From: an uncultured Phycisphaerales bacterium
GTDB lineage: Bacteria; Planctomycetota; Phycisphaerae; Phycisphaerales; SM1A02
Length of the DNA stretch: 8,787 nt
NCBI GenBank assembly: GCA_946886375.1
Contig: CAMPIL010000141.1
Location: forward strand, 1 to 8,787
Direction: 5' to 3'
Shown: positions 1-5,767 of the stretch, piece after piece
How positions within the stretch are numbered: position 1 is the stretch's first letter
How the letters are laid out: each line of letters starts with the position of its first letter
The notes under the pieces: generated by a model
What the model was told of the DNA's origin: nothing
The model's database searches: none
The model's input: only the letters and a program-made list of their open reading frames with translations
Made by a program: the position numbers and the translations under genes

Positions 1-14
1 ACCTCACACTCCCC
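1..14 (-). promoter_or_regulatory. Probable ribosome binding site of the next flagellar gene (fliQ expected)
   Basis: Read on the minus strand, the bases just after the fliP stop are GGGGAGTGTGAGGT. They hold two purine-rich Shine-Dalgarno-like runs (GGGGAG and GAGG) and then the window ends. In most flagellar operons fliQ follows fliP, so this is probably the start region of fliQ. No part of that gene is visible, so this is inference. Confidence 0.35.
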
Positions 15-884
15 TCACGGTCCAGCGCCCGTGGCAGCCGCAGCCTGCATCAATGTTTCAGGTTGAATGACGCTGGTCATCAGCGAGCCGACCACCAGTT
101 GCCAGCCGTCCACCAACACGAACAGCAGCAACTTGAACGGCAGCGAAATCAGCACCGGCGGCAGCATCAGCATGCCCATTGAAATCAGCATGCTGGAGAT
201 CACCATGTCGATGACCAGAAACGGCAAGTAGATTCTGAAGCCGATCAGGAACGCGACTTTGAGTTCGCTGAGGATGTACGCCGGGACCAGCGAAAGCATG
301 TCGACGTCAGCGCGCGTGAGGTTCTGCGGCTCGGAGGTGTCGATGCCGCGATAGTTCAGCATCATGTACACGCCGGACCAGTTGCCGCTCGCCTCGATTT
401 GCGCGAACATGAAATCGCGCAGCGGCTGCTTGGTCTCTTCCCACGCAACCTTGTAATCCTTTTGCTCGCCGCGCATATACGGTCCGAGGCCGCGCTGATA
501 CATCTGCTCAACCGTCGGTGCCATCACCACCATCGTGATGAACAGGCTGAGCCCGACGATGACCTGACTGGGAGGCAGCCCCTGCGTGCCCAGCGCTTGG
601 CGCAGAATCCCAAGCACAATGACCATTCGCGTGAAGCATGTGCACAGAATCAACAGCGCCGGCGCGAGACTGAGCACCGTGAGCAGCAGCAGGATGTTGA
701 GTTCCGAGCTCAAACCCCCTTGCATGCCGGGCACCGCGCTGCCGGCGCTTTCAAGCATCTGGATCGGGTTGATGTCGCCAACGGGCGACGGCTGAGCCGC
801 TTGGGCGGCGGCCGGTGAACTCATCATCAAGCCGGCGCACAAAACCGATGCAGTAATCAATCGTGGCATGATCGCCCGTTTCAT
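15..884 (-). CDS. fliP: Flagellar type III export gate protein FliP
   Basis: FliP is a core inner-membrane protein of the flagellar type III export gate; in the family it assembles with FliQ and FliR into the export channel. The 289-aa product has an N-terminal signal-like segment (hydrophobic residues 9-22, then an Ala-rich stretch to about 30), which FliP proteins typically carry. Hydrophobic segments follow at about 62-83 and 107-124. The family-typical block between them includes CTCFTRMVIVLGILRQALGT and GLPPSQVIVGLSLF. A Gly/Pro/Met-rich membrane region (FRIYLPFLVIDMVISSMLIS) and the VDGWQLVVGSL end complete it. It is somewhat longer than the roughly 245 residues of enteric FliP, mainly at the N-terminus. 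The start ATG overlaps the fliO stop by 4 nt (ATGA) and has a GGGGGA ribosome site 7 nt upstream, which suggests translational coupling. A second ATG 15 nt downstream is a less likely start. Confidence 0.96.
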   Translation of the reverse strand: MKRAIMPRLITASVLCAGLMMSSPAAAQAAQPSPVGDINPIQMLESAGSAVPGMQGGLSSELNILLLLTVLSLAPALLILCTCFTRMVIVLGILRQALGTQGLPPSQVIVGLSLFITMVVMAPTVEQMYQRGLGPYMRGEQKDYKVAWEETKQPLRDFMFAQIEASGNWSGVYMMLNYRGIDTSEPQNLTRADVDMLSLVPAYILSELKVAFLIGFRIYLPFLVIDMVISSMLISMGMLMLPPVLISLPFKLLLFVLVDGWQLVVGSLMTSVIQPETLMQAAAATGAGP

Positions 885-1768
885 CGCGGCTTCCCCCGGC
901 TCAACAGGCCGCCGAACAATCGCGATTTGCTGCGAGTCAAATCCACGAATTCAGTTTCGCTGGAAGCAGGCTCAATCTCCATTCCTCGATGATTGGGCTT
1001 GGCCAGCGATTCATCGTGCTCGGTCATGAACTCGGAAAAGGTTCTGCGAAACCGTGTCGCGTCGCGCTCATTTGAGCCGGCCTCCATTCGCGAGAGCAGC
1101 GCGGCCACTTCCTCTGGTTCGGTCATTTCGGTCAGGGTCGTCATGGTCGCGCCGTTCTGATGCACCAGCACGATCCGCCGCGCGAGTTTCAAAAGCATGA
1201 ACTGCTGCCCGCGACCGATCGGATAGCGCGCAAGGATTTCCAGCACGCCTGAGGGCCGGCCACCGACTCCCAACGTGCCCCCCGCGCGGCGCAAGACGGT
1301 GCGCAGCAACAGAATCAGCCCCACCACCACTGCCAGCGCGCCGATCACCTTGGTGATCTCGTTTGATCTCGGATCAAGCCGTCGCAGCAGATTGTTTGAA
1401 TCGGATGCGGAGTCAGCGGCACCCGGTGCGCCGGCCGACGGGTTCGCCGCCGGGCCAAGTTGCTTTTTCTCCGAGGCCGGCTGAATGAATGGTGTAGTTT
1501 CAGCCGGTGTTGGAGCGGCGTCGATCTTGGCCGGAGCAGGCACTTCGACCACCGGCGGCTCCGCATTCACCTCCACCGGCGAGTCCGGCGAAGCCGGTGT
1601 TTCGAGCAGCGCATCCAACGGAAGTTGAAACAGGATCGACGCGGGCGGGTCGCTCAGCGCGACCGGACCGTTCGCCTCAACAGTGTTCTGGGCTGCTGCG
1701 CTGGCGCATGCCCCGCACACCACCACACACCACGTTAATCGCTGTCGCGCAGGGAACTTCTCTGACAT
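881..1768 (-). CDS. fliO: Flagellar biosynthesis protein FliO
   Basis: FliO is a small membrane protein that assists assembly of the FliP ring of the flagellar export gate. From the chosen start the product is 295 aa. Residues 1-26 look like a signal peptide (positive start, hydrophobic core WCVVVCGACASAAA, cleavage before Gln27). Residues 28-136 are a Pro/Ala/Glu-rich, probably disordered periplasmic stretch. One membrane helix lies at about 139-157 (VIGALAVVVGLILLLRTVL). The cytoplasmic FliO domain follows, with VLEILARYPIGRGQQFMLLK at 175-194 and RRIVLVHQ at 197-204, then a charged tail. I chose ATG 1768 because AAGGA sits 8 nt upstream and it starts directly with a signal peptide. The frame stays open to 1879, but that start would overlap fliN and read through two hairpins. 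Recognition rests on the TM plus C-terminal motif and on position between fliN and fliP; FliO is weakly conserved. Confidence 0.88.
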   Translation of the reverse strand: MSEKFPARQRLTWCVVVCGACASAAAQNTVEANGPVALSDPPASILFQLPLDALLETPASPDSPVEVNAEPPVVEVPAPAKIDAAPTPAETTPFIQPASEKKQLGPAANPSAGAPGAADSASDSNNLLRRLDPRSNEITKVIGALAVVVGLILLLRTVLRRAGGTLGVGGRPSGVLEILARYPIGRGQQFMLLKLARRIVLVHQNGATMTTLTEMTEPEEVAALLSRMEAGSNERDATRFRRTFSEFMTEHDESLAKPNHRGMEIEPASSETEFVDLTRSKSRLFGGLLSRGKPR

Positions 1769-1776
1769 GTCGCCAA

Positions 1777-1781
1777 TCCTT
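1777..1781 (-). promoter_or_regulatory. Ribosome binding site deciding the fliO start
   Basis: AAGGA on the minus strand lies 8 nt before ATG 1768. The same AAGGATT string also occurs in the loop and 3' arm of the neighbouring hairpin (1790-1808), where it would be structured. The unstructured copy is therefore the likely ribosome site. Confidence 0.6.
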
Positions 1782-1789
1782 GGCAAAGA

Positions 1790-1828
1790 CCGCCGAATCC
1801 TTCGGCGGGCCGATCTCGAAAGATCGGC
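1790..1828. repeat. Two directly abutting perfect hairpins between fliN and fliO
   Basis: On the plus strand CCGCCGAA-TCC-TTCGGCGG (1790-1808) is a perfect 8-bp stem with a 3-nt loop. It is followed with no gap by GCCGATCT-CGAA-AGATCGGC (1809-1828), another perfect 8-bp stem with a 4-nt loop. In the minus-strand fli transcript the first hairpin met has a UUCG loop and the second ends in GGUCUUU, only a weak U-run. CCGCCGA and TCGGCGG elements of the two hairpins (1790-1796 with 1824-1830) could also pair, giving a mutually exclusive fold. Likely roles are mRNA processing or stabilisation, or attenuation between fliN and fliO. On the plus strand the second stem is followed by GGGGCTTTT, which looks terminator-like but faces no plus-strand gene. 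Confidence 0.75.
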
Positions 1829-1836
1829 GGGGCTTT

Positions 1837-2286
1837 TCATTCCACAACGGGCTGAATGATCTCGCTGATTCGCACGCAAAAGTTCTCGTTCAGCACCAGA
1901 ACTTCGCCGCGTGCCACGTGCCTTTCGTTCACATAAATGTCTACCGGATCGCCTGCGGCCTTGTCCAGTTCCACGACGGAGTTGGCGTTCAGCCGCAAGA
2001 CATCCTCTATATAGATCTGAGTGCGACCCAATTCGATCTTGACCCGGAGCGTGACATCATCGAGCAAGCCCAGCCCCACCGCGTCCGCGGCGCTGGGGCC
2101 TTTGTCGCCAAAGTCCGGCAGGTGAACCGGCTGAGACCCGGCCAATTCGCCTGCTTCCTGCGAGATCGTGTTGGCCGCCTGCGAAGCGTCCTCAATGGCA
2201 TCAACCGCCATCTGCTCCAGGGAGGCTTTCTGTGCCGCGGCGCCTGCATCAGCAGACTTGTCGGGTTGGGTCGAATCGCCAGCCAT
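1837..2286 (-). CDS. fliN: Flagellar motor switch protein FliN
   Basis: FliN forms the lower part of the cytoplasmic C-ring, where it helps set rotation direction and docks export substrates. From ATG 2286 the product is 149 aa: an acidic, Ala/Gln-rich N-terminal region (1-70) and a SpoA/FliN C-terminal domain at about 74-144. That domain shows LLDDVTLRVKIELGRT, IEDVLRLNANSVVELDKAAG, DPVDIYVNERHVARGEV and NENFCVRISEI, nearly the family consensus. I chose ATG 2286 because GGAG lies 4 nt upstream; a GTG six codons earlier (2304) has no recognisable ribosome site. The gene follows fliL by about 90 nt and precedes fliO with the hairpin pair between. No FliM-like sequence is fused or adjacent, although fliM often lies between fliL and fliN. 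Confidence 0.95.
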   Translation of the reverse strand: MAGDSTQPDKSADAGAAAQKASLEQMAVDAIEDASQAANTISQEAGELAGSQPVHLPDFGDKGPSAADAVGLGLLDDVTLRVKIELGRTQIYIEDVLRLNANSVVELDKAAGDPVDIYVNERHVARGEVLVLNENFCVRISEIIQPVVE

Positions 2287-2376
2287 CTTGCTCCAGTCAG
2301 TCACGAAACAGCACTGTCTGGGTTATCGGCAGAAACTGGCGATCAGGATGAACAGTCCAGCGCAATCGATGCCGGT

Positions 2377-2901
2377 TCAACTGTCGATGCGGAAACCTGT
2401 GCTCATCACGATCACGACCTTGGAGACGATCGGCTCCTTGTGCGACTTGTCCATGCCGAATCGTTCATCAAGCAACGCGTAAACTTTGCGCGTCAGCGAC
2501 TCCAGTTTGGGTTCCTGAAAGTGCTGCGGCTCGGCGATGCGCCAAATGGCGGTGATGTCCGCCTTGATCTCATTCTGGAATTGCTCGATCTCGCCCTTGA
2601 CCTTCTCAAGATTCCGCTGCTTCACCTGCACGTAGATTTCCGTTGCGTAGATGTAGGTGACGCCCGACTTGTTGTTGGGCATCTTCGCCTCAAGCACGCG
2701 CGTCTCAACCAACTTGTCGTCATCGGATTCGGCGCCGTGCGCGGGAACTTCCACGGCACTGACCGTTGCGGGGTGCCCGCCCAGGAATTTCATCACGCCG
2801 ATGATCACCACCGCTTCAATGGCGAGGATTCCCCCCACCAGCATCAGCGTTTTCTTCGATTTCGACTTGGGTGCTGTTGAGTTGGAGGTTTCTTCAGCCA
2901 T
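2377..2901 (-). CDS. fliL: Flagellar basal body-associated protein FliL
   Basis: FliL is an inner-membrane protein that surrounds or supports the stator units of the flagellar motor. The 174-aa product has a short Ser/Lys-rich cytoplasmic N-terminus and one membrane helix at about 19-40 (LMLVGGILAIEAVVIIGVM). After an acidic linker comes a periplasmic domain with the FliL pattern: YIYATEIYVQVKQRN, an amphipathic helix running EKVKGEIEQFQNEIKADI, then a helix before the C-terminal VSKVVIVMSTGFRI strand. I chose ATG 2901 over an in-frame GTG at 2931 because the latter adds only ten unlikely residues. Neither has a strong Shine-Dalgarno, which fits a first gene or a lineage with weak reliance on them. 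It appears to begin the fli run, about 140 nt after the lipid kinase gene. Confidence 0.9.
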   Translation of the reverse strand: MAEETSNSTAPKSKSKKTLMLVGGILAIEAVVIIGVMKFLGGHPATVSAVEVPAHGAESDDDKLVETRVLEAKMPNNKSGVTYIYATEIYVQVKQRNLEKVKGEIEQFQNEIKADITAIWRIAEPQHFQEPKLESLTRKVYALLDERFGMDKSHKEPIVSKVVIVMSTGFRIDS

Positions 2902-2983
2902 GGAGCGGCATCCGGCAGGTTTGTCGAGCACAGTGGAAGCGGTCAGCGCAGCACCGTGCTCGCAGCGTGACCGTATTCCATGG

Positions 2984-3011
2984 TCATCGGTGCGTTATGG
3001 GGCGGACTTGA
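2984..3011 (-). promoter_or_regulatory. Weak candidate sigma28-type (FliA) promoter upstream of fliL
   Basis: On the minus strand TCAAGTCC is followed after 12 nt by ACCGATGA. The enteric FliA consensus is TAAAGTTT-N11-GCCGATAA, so the -10 agrees at 6 of 8 positions, the -35 at about 5 of 8, and the spacer is one longer. Transcription would start about 75 nt before fliL. The position makes sense, but a match of this quality can arise by chance. Confidence 0.25.
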
Positions 3012-3043
3012 GCCCTCGCCCTTTCAACGGTGAAGAAAGTCCA

Positions 3044-3955
3044 TCATTTTTCTGCCGCCGCTGGGACCAGCACTCGCAATGCCGAGGGCACGAGGCGAAT
3101 GTCCAGACCCAAGGGCATCGTTGGGGTCGAACACTTCGCCGGGCCTGCCGGGTCGCCGTCAAGTTGGTATCGGCAGAACGCCTGGCTTCGCACTTGCACG
3201 TGCCTGCCACGTTCATAAGCCAACCCCTTCGTGCCCACGTGGCGATTGAATCTGCAACGCGCTGCCCAGTGCAACAACTGCATTCGAGATCGAGCAGGAA
3301 AATACACCACGTCCAGAAGTTGATCGAACATCGAAGCGCTGGATGCAGGGTTCAATCGCCAGCCGTACTGCCGGCAGTTCACTACGACGACACACCCCGC
3401 ACCGCCGTGGTCGAGTCGCCTTCCCTCAACCGTGATCTCCAGGCAACATGGCCGCCACACTCTGAGTTGCCGCCAGATCGGAGCCAGATAGGAGGAATGC
3501 GAGATGGATGCACCGCGGCAGGAAGCCAGGTCGTGCACGACCTCGGCGTCGAGCCCGACAGAGGCCATCAGCAGGAATTGCTCACCGTTAGCCAGCGCCA
3601 CGTCCACGGTGCGAATGTCGTGTGTGGCGATCGCGTTCAGGAGCGTTGAGACACGCCGGTCCATGCCGAATTCGCGGGCAAAGAGGTTTTCGGTTCCAAG
3701 CGGGAGGTGATAGACGGGCGTGCCGGTGCGCACCGCTGCCGCGCTGGCCAGGCGCATCGCGCCATCGCCCCCGGCAACCACCAGCAACTCGACGCCGGCC
3801 AACTGCGGGTCGAGCCATTCCGACGCCGGCTTGGGCTGCGTCGTGGCGGTGGTCACCTCGTGACATGCGGCGCGAAGTTCGCGGCTGATTTCTGACGCGG
3901 CGCGTTCGGCACGTCCGCCGCCGGAAATCGGATTGAACAGAACGAGGATTCGCAC
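3044..3955 (-). CDS. Diacylglycerol kinase-family lipid kinase (YegS/DgkB-like)
   Basis: The product is a 303-aa soluble kinase of the DAGK catalytic family, which transfers phosphate from ATP to a lipid alcohol such as diacylglycerol or a sphingoid base. The exact substrate cannot be read from sequence. The N-terminus MRILVLFNPISGGGRAERA is the typical opening. The nucleotide-binding motif AGGDGA is at 61-66, where the usual GGDGT has Ala for Thr. LPLGTENLFAREFG (84-97) matches the family LPxGTxNxxA motif, and LDGDP (265-269) replaces the usual xDGE motif near the C-terminus. Translation probably begins at GTG 3955, the first codon of the conserved fold; GGAG lies 10 nt upstream. The frame stays open further upstream but would run into the divergent gene at 4048. 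It could be cotranscribed with fliL, though the 142-nt gap may hold a separate promoter. I see no functional link to flagella. Confidence 0.85.
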   Translation of the reverse strand: MRILVLFNPISGGGRAERAASEISRELRAACHEVTTATTQPKPASEWLDPQLAGVELLVVAGGDGAMRLASAAAVRTGTPVYHLPLGTENLFAREFGMDRRVSTLLNAIATHDIRTVDVALANGEQFLLMASVGLDAEVVHDLASCRGASISHSSYLAPIWRQLRVWRPCCLEITVEGRRLDHGGAGCVVVVNCRQYGWRLNPASSASMFDQLLDVVYFPARSRMQLLHWAARCRFNRHVGTKGLAYERGRHVQVRSQAFCRYQLDGDPAGPAKCSTPTMPLGLDIRLVPSALRVLVPAAAEK

Positions 3956-3988
3956 GCGCCTGGACTCCGAAAGATCGCAGTGGCAAGT

Positions 3989-4024
3989 CGGGATGCTCCA
4001 CCATCCCCTAGATTGAGCATCCCG
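3989..4024. repeat. 10-bp inverted repeat in the divergent promoter region (operator candidate)
   Basis: CGGGATGCTC (3989-3998) and GAGCATCCCG (4015-4024) are perfect inverted copies separated by 16 nt. The right arm overlaps the last four bases of the proposed -35 box (4013-4018) of the plus-strand gene. The repeat lies between divergently transcribed genes, so it could be an operator acting on both. As RNA it would form a 10-bp hairpin, but no T-run follows on either strand, which argues against a terminator. Confidence 0.6.
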
Positions 4025-4041
4025 GCAACCCCCAGTACTAT
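4013..4041 (+). promoter_or_regulatory. Candidate sigma70 promoter, apparently leaderless, for the BamD-like gene
   Basis: TTGAGC (4013-4018) and TACTAT (4036-4041) are separated by exactly 17 nt. Each matches the consensus at 4 of 6 positions, including TTGA and the TA...AT ends of the -10. Transcription starting 7 nt after the -10 would begin at or next to the A of ATG 4048. That agrees with the absence of any Shine-Dalgarno before this gene. Confidence 0.5.
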
Positions 4042-4047
4042 TGGTGC

Positions 4048-5127
4048 ATGATTCACCTGAGGCTACAGAGGCTGGCGTTGAGCGTCGTGGTGGCCGGCGC
4101 GTGTGCTGGAACGGCCCCGGCACAGCAGGAATTCACGTTGAGTGATGAGGATTCCTGGAAGCAGACGTCGCACATCGATCCAGCCACACCCGAAGGACAA
4201 CTGCTGGAAGCCCGAAAGGCGCTGGCCGCCGGTGACTTTGTTCGGGCTGAGCAACTTGCCTCGCAATGGATTGAACGGTTCGAACGGCACCCCCAACTGG
4301 CGGAGGCGTATTTGATCCGGGCCGATGCGCGGCTGGGCAACAATGACGAGTACAACGCGCTCTTTGATTACGAGTACATCGCCCGGGTCTTCCCGGGCAG
4401 CGAAATCTTCGTCACCGCCTTGGAGCGAGAACTGGATATTGCCAAAATGTACGCTGGCGGGAAGCTGCGCAAACTCTGGATGTTTCGCGTCATCAACGCT
4501 GAGAGCGAGGCCGAGGAATTGTTCATCCGCGTTCAAGAGCGCATGCCGGGCAGCCGGCTTGCCGAGGATGCGGGAATGTGTTTGGCGGACTTCTACTTCG
4601 ACCGCCGCAAAATGTCGCTGGCGGTCGACGCGTACTCGCTGTTCATCGAAAATTACCCGCGCTCAGAGCAACTGCCAAAAGCGCGGCGGCGCCTGGTTTA
4701 CTCTCACCTCGCGTCGTTCAAGGGTCCGGAATTCGACCCTGTCGGCCTCTACGAGGCCCGATCGCGCTTGCGATCGCTGAAGACGTTTCAACCGCTTGAG
4801 GCTGAACAGATCGGCGCCAGCGGACTGATCACGCGCATCGATGAATCCGACGCGATGAAGATGCTTGAGACGGCACGCTGGTATTGGCGCGTGAACAACC
4901 CGATCGCCGCGGAACTGACCATTCGCAGGCTGGTGAAACGCTATCAACGCAGCGTGGCAAGTGCCGATGCACTGCGGCTGGTGCCGGAGATTCTGCCGCA
5001 CCTGCCTCAGCACGTGCTGGATCGGGCCCCGGATTACGCTGCGCTGCGTGCGGGAGTCTTGGGAGTGCAGGAACAGCCCCCAGCGGCAGATAACCCACAG
5101 CCACCGGCCGAGGAGACTTCCAAATGA
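4048..5127 (+). CDS. BamD/YfiO-like outer membrane assembly TPR protein
   Basis: The product is a 359-aa exported helical-repeat protein of the BamD/YfiO type, which in other bacteria helps the BAM complex insert outer-membrane beta-barrel proteins. Residues 1-26 form a signal peptide (LALSVVVAGACAGTAPAQ-Q) with a likely signal peptidase I site. The cysteine in VAGAC fits a lipobox poorly, so unlike classical BamD it may not be lipidated. TPR-like units are visible at about 50-85 (GQLLEARKALAAGDFVRAEQ), 86-125, 166-205 (SRLAEDAGMCLADFYFDRRK, then YSLFIENYPRSEQLPKARRR) and more weakly at 270-305. The spacing of FPGSE, MPGSR and YPRSE turns is characteristic of this family. The last 20 residues are Pro/Gln-rich. 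Its ATGA overlap with the LptE-like gene supports an outer-membrane role. The family call is fairly safe; orthology to BamD itself is less certain. Confidence 0.75.
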   Translation: MIHLRLQRLALSVVVAGACAGTAPAQQEFTLSDEDSWKQTSHIDPATPEGQLLEARKALAAGDFVRAEQLASQWIERFERHPQLAEAYLIRADARLGNNDEYNALFDYEYIARVFPGSEIFVTALERELDIAKMYAGGKLRKLWMFRVINAESEAEELFIRVQERMPGSRLAEDAGMCLADFYFDRRKMSLAVDAYSLFIENYPRSEQLPKARRRLVYSHLASFKGPEFDPVGLYEARSRLRSLKTFQPLEAEQIGASGLITRIDESDAMKMLETARWYWRVNNPIAAELTIRRLVKRYQRSVASADALRLVPEILPHLPQHVLDRAPDYAALRAGVLGVQEQPPAADNPQPPAEETSK

Positions 5128-5645
5128 GGCGTTGCATCAGTTGGATGGTCTTGCTGGTTCTTTCCGTGGGATTGCTGAGTTGCTCAAGTGACCCCACAGC
5201 GGGCTATTCCGCGAACTCTGTTTATCCGACCCAAATCCGCAGCGTTGCGGTTCCGATTTTCACGAGCAAATCCTTCGTTCGAGACGTGGAATTCGAACTG
5301 ACCGACGCTCTCATCAAGGAGATTGAAGCAAGAACGCCCTACAAGGTGACTTCGGAAAGCAGCGCGGATACGATCATCCTCGGGCAGATATGGGCAATTG
5401 AATTGAATCAGCTGTCCAAATCTCCTTTGACGGGTTTGACTGAAGAGGAGGTTGTCAGCGTGACGATCGACTTCACATGGAAAGACCTGCGGAACGGCAA
5501 GGTTCTTGTGGAGCGCAGATCGTTTTCTGGTCACGGGCTTTTTGTTCCCTCCCGTCCCACCGGCGAACCCATCGAAATCGGCCAGTTTGCCGCGGTGCAG
5601 CGGCTGGCCCAGGACATCGTGGCTGAAATGCGGGCGGATTGGTGA
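5124..5645 (+). CDS. lptE: LptE-like outer membrane lipoprotein (LPS assembly)
   Basis: LptE is the outer-membrane lipoprotein that plugs and supports LptD during lipopolysaccharide delivery to the cell surface. The 173-aa product begins [20 protein letters not shown], a type II signal peptide with a perfect LLSC lipobox (Cys20, then Ser21, predicting an outer-membrane destination). The mature part has [20 protein letters not shown] (about 27-46), [20 protein letters not shown] (51-70), TPYKV and [10 protein letters not shown] (80-89), matching the LptE/RlpB fold as seen in planctomycete members. It shares a 4-nt ATGA overlap with the upstream gene, with GGAG 8 nt before its ATG, so the two are very likely translationally coupled. 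Its length is close to the usual LptE size. The symbol is by family resemblance; no LptD is visible in the window. Confidence 0.8.
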   Translation: MRRCISWMVLLVLSVGLLSCSSDPTAGYSANSVYPTQIRSVAVPIFTSKSFVRDVEFELTDALIKEIEARTPYKVTSESSADTIILGQIWAIELNQLSKSPLTGLTEEEVVSVTIDFTWKDLRNGKVLVERRSFSGHGLFVPSRPTGEPIEIGQFAAVQRLAQDIVAEMRADW

Positions 5646-5767
5646 GTTCGCTTCGTTTGCGGCTGGTTTCCGCATGACGCCACCGCCCGATTGGTGCGAA
5701 TCCTAATATATGACGCAAGTCTGACCGTTGGTAATTGATCGAATGTAGGGCTTGGTGCCCGCTGGAA
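5646..5767 (+). promoter_or_regulatory. Intergenic leader of ftsH with a possible -10 box
   Basis: This 122-nt gap holds a locally AT-rich TAATATATGA. TAATAT (5704-5709) could serve as a -10, giving a start near 5716 and a leader of about 50 nt to ATG 5768. I find no acceptable -35 at 16-18 nt upstream. Only short 4-5-bp stems occur after the LptE-like stop, so a terminator is not supported and read-through from upstream remains possible. Confidence 0.2.

Noticed and set aside
1809..1836. Plus-strand terminator suggested by a hairpin followed by GGGGCTTTT
   Set aside because: No plus-strand gene ends here, the T-run is only four bases and is separated from the stem by GGGGC; better explained as part of the fliN-fliO hairpin pair.
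1769..1879. Longer fliO starting at 1879 or 1840
   Set aside because: It would overlap the end of fliN and place Arg-rich sequence encoded by the hairpins ahead of a good signal peptide that has its own ribosome site.
1507..2880. A 457-codon plus-strand open frame over fliO, fliN and fliL
   Set aside because: It is antisense to three recognisable flagellar genes and its product is rich in His, Arg and Asp repeats typical of a shadow frame.
3023..3047. Tiny minus-strand frame ATGATGGAC... of seven codons right after the lipid kinase stop
   Set aside because: It is too short, has no ribosome site of its own and nothing around it suggests a leader peptide.
2657..3649. A 330-codon plus-strand open frame over fliL and the lipid kinase
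   Set aside because: It lies opposite two recognisable genes and its translation shows no family motif.
3956..4123. Extension of the lipid kinase N-terminus upstream of GTG 3955
   Set aside because: The added residues resemble no DAGK protein, run through the divergent promoter region and overlap the BamD-like coding sequence; the family fold begins exactly at MRILVLFNP.
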